A stretch of DNA of 9,631 nt. Source: Acidobacteriaceae bacterium (lineage in GTDB: Bacteria; Acidobacteriota; Terriglobia; Bryobacterales; Bryobacteraceae). Below the pieces are notes generated by a model. It ran no database searches. It saw only the letters and a list, made by a program, of their open reading frames with translations, and was not told where the DNA came from. The stretch's first letter is position 1. Every line of letters begins with the position of its first letter. Shown here in pieces: positions 6,514 to 9,631 of the stretch. Position numbers and translations under genes: made by a program. The stretch covers positions 1-9,631 of the forward strand of contig JAFARV010000688.1 of the NCBI GenBank assembly GCA_019245255.1, given 5' to 3'.

Positions 6514-6628
6514 CGAGGCTTCGGTTAAGCAATCGCGTGGCCAAATACTGTTTACAAGTACTTACAGTCTTTCCTCGCTGTTGTACCGGCAAAATATACC
6601 TAGCGTCGTGGTGGTTGCTTATCCGAGC

Positions 6629-6648
6629 ATCCCAGCCGGCTCTGGGAT
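6629..6648 (+). promoter_or_regulatory. 7-bp hairpin in the purC leader
   Basis: ATCCCAG (6629-6635) and CTGGGAT (6642-6648) pair perfectly around a 6-base CCGGCT loop, ending 12 bases before purC ATG 6661. There is no T-run, so it is not a terminator. It could be an operator dyad or an RNA structure next to the ribosome binding site, as no clear Shine-Dalgarno is visible. It does not match the E. coli PurR site or a known purine riboswitch core. Confidence 0.4.
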
Positions 6649-6660
6649 ACTCAGTATTGA

Positions 6661-7581
6661 ATGTGTCGCGATCGCGCCGTACTCGCAACGAATTTGCCGC
6701 TGCCGCTGGTCGCACGAGGCAAGGTTCGCGACCTCTACGATCTCGGCGACTCGCTTCTCTTCGTTGCGAGTGACCGCATTTCAGCCTTTGACAATGTGTT
6801 GCCTACAGGCATCCCGTGCAAGGGCAGGGTTCTGACACAGATGTCTCTGTTCTGGTTTGAATTTCTAAAGGATCTTGTTCCGAACCATCTTCTGTCGGCG
6901 GAGCCGCCGAGACGCCTGAGCGCGGACGACGGGCAGACGCGCCTGCTCGAGGGACGCTCGATGGTTGTCAAGAAGGCGGAAATGGTGCCCATTGAATGTG
7001 TGGCGCGCGGGTATCTTGCTGGGTCGGCCTGGAAAGAGTACCAGCAAGCTCAAGCGGTCTGCGGCATTCCACTGCCGCCCGGACTACGCGAGAGCGAACG
7101 CTTGCCCCTGCCGATCTTTACGCCTGCGGCTAAATCGCACACGGGTCACGACATCAATCTGTCGTTTGACGAGCTGGCGACCCGTGTTGGTCTCGATCTC
7201 GCAGGCCGTTTGCGCGATCTCACGCTCAGAGTCTATGAACGCGCCGCGGCTCACAGCCTCTCCCGAGGAATTATTCTCGCCGATACGAAGTTCGAATTCG
7301 GATTTGTCGGCCAGGACCTTTTACTGGCAGACGAGGTTCTTACGCCCGATTCGTCTCGTTATTGGCCTGCCGACGAGTACGAGCCAGGTCGTCCGCAGTC
7401 ATCGTTTGATAAACAGTACGTCAGAGACTACCTGGACACGCTCGATTGGGATAAAATGCCCCCAGCCCCAGGTCTGCCCGAAATGGTGGCGCAGAAGACG
7501 AGCGAGAAGTATCAGGAAGCCTACACCCGACTTACGGGCCGCGATCTGTTCGCAACTTCATCGGCTTCAGCCATAGCATGA
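6661..7581 (+). CDS. purC: Phosphoribosylaminoimidazole-succinocarboxamide synthase (SAICAR synthetase)
   Basis: Catalyses ATP-dependent joining of aspartate to CAIR to give SAICAR (EC 6.3.2.6) in de novo purine synthesis, in the cytoplasm. The 306 residues match the longer (about 300-residue) PurC form. Visible motifs are the nucleotide-binding GKVRDLYDLGD (20-30), SDRISAFDNVLPTGIPCKG (37-55), signature 1 PIECVARGYLAGSAWKEY (110-127), KSHTGHDINLSF (158-169), signature 2 LADTKFEFG (206-214) and DEVLTPDSSRYW (224-235). All conserved blocks are intact. ATG 6661 puts the RAVLATNLP opening where the family has it, though no strong Shine-Dalgarno is seen. The stop overlaps the cvpA start (ATGA), and the HAD gene follows, suggesting one operon transcribed from the 165-bp gap shared with the divergent csbD. 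Confidence 0.96.
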   Translation: MCRDRAVLATNLPLPLVARGKVRDLYDLGDSLLFVASDRISAFDNVLPTGIPCKGRVLTQMSLFWFEFLKDLVPNHLLSAEPPRRLSADDGQTRLLEGRSMVVKKAEMVPIECVARGYLAGSAWKEYQQAQAVCGIPLPPGLRESERLPLPIFTPAAKSHTGHDINLSFDELATRVGLDLAGRLRDLTLRVYERAAAHSLSRGIILADTKFEFGFVGQDLLLADEVLTPDSSRYWPADEYEPGRPQSSFDKQYVRDYLDTLDWDKMPPAPGLPEMVAQKTSEKYQEAYTRLTGRDLFATSSASAIA

Positions 7582-8138
7582 CACCGCTGAATTGGTTCGA
7601 TATCGTCATCATTGCCATCCTGGTGTCTTCCGCTTTATCCGGGCTGCGTTCGGGACTCGCGCGTGTAGTAGTCGGCCTGATTGCGACGATTGTTGGTTTC
7701 CTGGCTGGTTTCTGGTCCTACGGTTTAGTGGGTTTCAAACTTGCGCCCTACGTGCACTCGACCGGCGCGGCGAATTTCCTTGGTTTCCTCGCCGTCTTTT
7801 GCGGCACGCTTTTGATTGGCGCTCTCGTCGGCGCCATACTTTCGCGCTTGCTGAGGTGGGTAGGGCTGTCCTGGTTGAATCATGCGATGGGCGGCCTGGC
7901 GGGCATTGTCCGCGGCGTGCTTTTGATCGCAATTATGGTGAGTGCGCTCGTCGCCTTCACGCCTTCTCCGCCGCCCGATTTCCTGAATAACTCGCGTCTA
8001 CTGCCGTATGCAAGCCAGATCTCGACTTGGCTCGCGGATGCTGCTCCGAAGGATCTGAAGGACGCCTTTGATGCACAGATGAAAAGCATCAGGCGCTTGT
8101 GGACCTCCGAGCAGCTTAAGCGATCGGAAGAGATTTGA
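7578..8138 (+). CDS. cvpA: CvpA-family membrane protein
   Basis: A CvpA-family inner-membrane protein. In E. coli, CvpA sits upstream of purF and is needed for colicin V production and some envelope-stress resistance; its biochemical role is unclear. The 186 residues begin with the typical NWFDIVIIAILVSSALSGLRSGLAR (5-29). Four hydrophobic helices follow at about 8-24, 30-50, 64-88 and 103-125, with the conserved LNHAMGGLAGIVRG segment (100-113) before the last. A soluble C-terminal tail from about 130 contains PSPPPDFLNNSRLLPYASQ. The start overlaps the purC stop by 4 bases, so translation is coupled. Linkage of cvpA to a purine gene recurs in bacteria, though usually with purF rather than purC. 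Confidence 0.88.
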   Translation: MTPLNWFDIVIIAILVSSALSGLRSGLARVVVGLIATIVGFLAGFWSYGLVGFKLAPYVHSTGAANFLGFLAVFCGTLLIGALVGAILSRLLRWVGLSWLNHAMGGLAGIVRGVLLIAIMVSALVAFTPSPPPDFLNNSRLLPYASQISTWLADAAPKDLKDAFDAQMKSIRRLWTSEQLKRSEEI

Positions 8139-8154
8139 CGTCAGGCGGCTGATC

Positions 8155-8790
8155 TTGCTTTTTGTATTCGACTTGGACGGAACCCTGATCGATTCCGTCG
8201 AGGATCTCACAAGAGCTGTAAATGCGACGCGCGCGCATTTCAATATGGGACCGTTGAGCGAAGACGCTGTCAAGTCTTACGTAGGACACGGCGCCACTGT
8301 GCTCATGCGCCATGCGCTCGGCCCTTCTGCATCCGGCCAGATGCTCGCTGACGGACTCAGCTTTTTTCTCGATTTCTACGGAGAGCACGCTCTTGACTAC
8401 ACGCACTTATATCCCGGCATACGATCTATGCTCGATGATCTCCGCAGTCTGGAGCACGTGGCTGCCGTATTGACTAACAAACCTTCGGCCGTAGCAAACA
8501 AAATTCTAAGTGGCCTCGGCATCGCGAAGCACTTCTTCAGGGTGTATGGAGGCGATAGCCTGAAGGCGAAAAAGCCCGATCCGGTCGGAGTTCACACGTT
8601 GATTAACGAGTCGGCAACAGATCGCAAGGCTACGTTAGTAGTCGGAGACAGCGCAGTGGATGTCGAGACGGCGCGCAACGCAGGTGTGCGGAGTTGTGGC
8701 GTAACGTGGGGCCTGCAACCGCACGCTCTCGAAATGAGCCGCCCGGATATTCTGATCGCGAAACCTCATCAGCTGTTCGCGTACATCTAG
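8155..8790 (+). CDS. HAD-superfamily phosphatase, phosphoglycolate phosphatase-like
   Basis: A haloacid-dehalogenase-type phosphatase most like Gph, which dephosphorylates 2-phosphoglycolate (EC 3.1.3.18); other small phosphate esters are possible. The 211 residues carry all four motifs: DLDGT (6-10, nucleophile D6 and acid D8), LTNKP with T107, K140 in KKPDP, and GDSAVD (164-169) with D165 and D169. A helical C1 cap lies between about 16 and 85, including YVGHGATVLMRHALG. The reading frame has no ATG at the right place. TTG 8155 gives the canonical LFVFDLDGT start, with AGGCGG about seven bases upstream. It lies 16 bases after cvpA, so it is probably the last gene of that operon. Its TAG stop directly abuts an inverted-repeat element and is repeated on the far side of it. 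Confidence 0.9.
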   Translation: MLFVFDLDGTLIDSVEDLTRAVNATRAHFNMGPLSEDAVKSYVGHGATVLMRHALGPSASGQMLADGLSFFLDFYGEHALDYTHLYPGIRSMLDDLRSLEHVAAVLTNKPSAVANKILSGLGIAKHFFRVYGGDSLKAKKPDPVGVHTLINESATDRKATLVVGDSAVDVETARNAGVRSCGVTWGLQPHALEMSRPDILIAKPHQLFAYI

Positions 8791-9008
8791 GCCTGTATTT
8801 CTCACCACGTTTGAAGCGAAACGCGTGAGAGGCATGCAGATACAAGACGCGCCCTCGCGCACAGGCGTACGGTGCCGTCGTGCGCGATCCGGATGGTTTG
8901 GCGCCCGGAGGCATATTTGAACAATCTGTCGAGGACGGCGATCGAGCGCAACGCAGTAGGTGCGCGCCTCTCGCGCGTTGCAGCCAAGCGCTGGTGAGAA
9001 ATGCAGGC
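8791..9008. mobile_element. MITE-like 218-bp imperfect palindrome with terminal inverted repeats
   Basis: This element fills most of the 264-bp gap between the HAD gene and the glycoside hydrolase gene. Positions 8791-8807 and 8992-9008 are inverted copies matching at 16 of 17 bases (core ATTTCTCACCA). After an equal 12-base poorly matching stretch on each side, 8820-8843 and 8956-8979 match at 19 of 24. About 112 bp of GC-rich sequence lies in the middle. TAG stands directly outside both ends (8788-8790 and 9009-9011). Counting one base inward on the right gives CTAG on both sides, as expected from a target-site duplication; 4-bp CTAG-like duplications are known for IS5-type elements. There is no transposase and no credible protein, so it would be non-autonomous. 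Alternatively it is a large RNA hairpin ending the purC operon, or a dispersed palindromic repeat. Confidence 0.55.
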
Positions 9009-9054
9009 TAGTCCAAGTCAATTCGCCGCATACGGAGTGTATAGAATCTAGGCG

Positions 9055-9631
9055 ATGAGAATCATTACTGCGATTGTCGCGGGCACCGCGTCTCTCGCGC
9101 TAGCGCTCCTGCTGCTCGCACAGAATTCACCCGGTTCCCAAGCGCGATGGTCCGTCGACGCCGCCAACCGCTGGTACGGCGGCGAGCCGTGGCTGGTTGG
9201 AAGTAATTATCTGCCATCTAATGCGAGCAATGAGCTCGAGATGTGGCAGCAGGCGACATTCGATCCAAAACGCATCGATACCGAACTCGGCTGGGCGCAG
9301 GATCTGGGCATGAATACCATGCGGGTATTCCTTCACGACCTGCCCTGGAAGGAAGACAGCAAGGGATTTGTATATCGCGTGAAGACCTTTCTTGCCATCT
9401 GCGAGAAGCACAAAATTAAACCCTTGCTCGTGATCTTCGATTCTTGTTGGGATCCTAATCCGCACCTTGGACCGCAGTCGCCGCCGCGTGCCGGTATTCA
9501 CAACTCACGTTGGGTACAGAGCCCTGGTCTGAAGGCGCTCGAAGAACCATCGCAGTACCCTAGACTCGAAACATATGTTAAGGGAATTGTTGGTGCATTT
9601 GCGCATGACGATCGGGTATTGGGCTGGGATG
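9055..9631 (+). CDS. Secreted glycoside hydrolase, cellulase/xylanase-like TIM barrel (3' end outside window)
   Basis: The start of an exported carbohydrate-active enzyme, probably acting on plant polysaccharide outside the cytoplasm. The 192 visible residues open with a signal peptide: MRIITAI, a hydrophobic core to about residue 21, and a likely cleavage near LLLLA-QNS. The mature part starts with RWSVDAANRWYGGEPWLVGSNYLPS, the first barrel strand with its substrate-facing segment. LGMNTMRVFLHDLPW (residues 84-98), KPLLVIFDSCWDPNP, HNSRWVQSPG and RLETYVKGIVGAF follow, ending at RVLGWD just before the expected WNEP-like acid/base motif. This order resembles clan GH-A enzymes (GH5/GH39-like) annotated as 1,4-beta-xylanase or cellulase; family and substrate cannot be settled without the rest. 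ATG 9055 follows a weak AGGCG and begins 46 bases after the palindromic element. Confidence 0.83.
   Translation, partial: MRIITAIVAGTASLALALLLLAQNSPGSQARWSVDAANRWYGGEPWLVGSNYLPSNASNELEMWQQATFDPKRIDTELGWAQDLGMNTMRVFLHDLPWKEDSKGFVYRVKTFLAICEKHKIKPLLVIFDSCWDPNPHLGPQSPPRAGIHNSRWVQSPGLKALEEPSQYPRLETYVKGIVGAFAHDDRVLGWD

Noticed and set aside
6541..6660. Sigma-70 promoters for purC or csbD
   Set aside because: AT-rich patches such as AAAATATACC look like -10 elements, but no -35 match lies at a workable distance in either direction.
8815..8997. Open plus-strand frame through the centre of the palindromic element, ending near AAKRW
   Set aside because: It has no start codon or ribosome site in a sensible place, and lies inside an inverted-repeat element. 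I suspect it is repeat sequence, possibly an old gene fragment, and cannot support a protein.
8635..9021. 128-codon minus-strand open frame over the HAD gene end and the following gap
   Set aside because: It is antisense to the conserved HAD motif IV region and runs through the palindromic element. The composition is arginine- and cysteine-rich with no domain.
1..9631. CRISPR array, tRNA or rRNA genes, toxin-antitoxin pair, integrase or phage genes
   Set aside because: I looked for regularly spaced direct repeats, cloverleaf-like segments and family motifs and found none. The genes are ordinary metabolic, regulatory and stress functions.

Overview
The window looks like ordinary chromosomal DNA from a GC-rich, probably soil-dwelling heterotroph. 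My best guess is Acidobacteriota. That rests on recollection of how several proteins look (the ECF sigma / anti-sigma / three-helix membrane protein trio, the secreted xylanase-like hydrolase, the redoxin ending in SLGCNIKWK), not on any marker gene or search. There is no CRISPR array, rRNA, tRNA, transposase, phage gene or recognisable defence island.

Left part (1-2530, all minus strand): a MocR/PdxR-type GntR regulator runs off the left edge. Upstream of it is a tight three-gene set read from 2530 to 1069: a three-helix membrane protein of unknown function, an ECF sigma factor 2 bases later, and a zinc-finger anti-sigma factor overlapping the sigma gene by 4 bases. This is a classic membrane-tethered stress-signalling layout with an extra, uncharacterised membrane partner.

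Middle part (2645-5454, minus strand): a redoxin with a CRHC centre, a ROK-family fructokinase-like sugar kinase 36 bases downstream of its last sense codon region, and an MFS sugar porter whose start overlaps the kinase stop (ATGA). Kinase and porter clearly form an import-and-phosphorylate pair. Next come a 63-residue two-helix protein (plus), an EVE/PUA-like protein (minus, convergent with it) and a CsbD-like stress protein (minus) with a well-formed intrinsic terminator.

Right part (6661-9631, plus strand): purC, cvpA and a phosphoglycolate-phosphatase-like HAD gene form one probable operon. purC and cvpA overlap by ATGA, and the HAD gene uses a TTG start. The HAD stop codon abuts a 218-bp imperfect palindrome with 17-bp terminal inverted repeats and a short TAG/CTAG direct repeat on both sides. 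It looks like a non-autonomous mobile element (MITE) and is the least ordinary thing in the window. After it, a secreted cellulase/xylanase-like glycoside hydrolase begins and runs off the right edge.

I see no large undescribed system. The points most worth following are the palindromic element, the third member of the ECF cluster, and RNA hairpins before csbD and purC.
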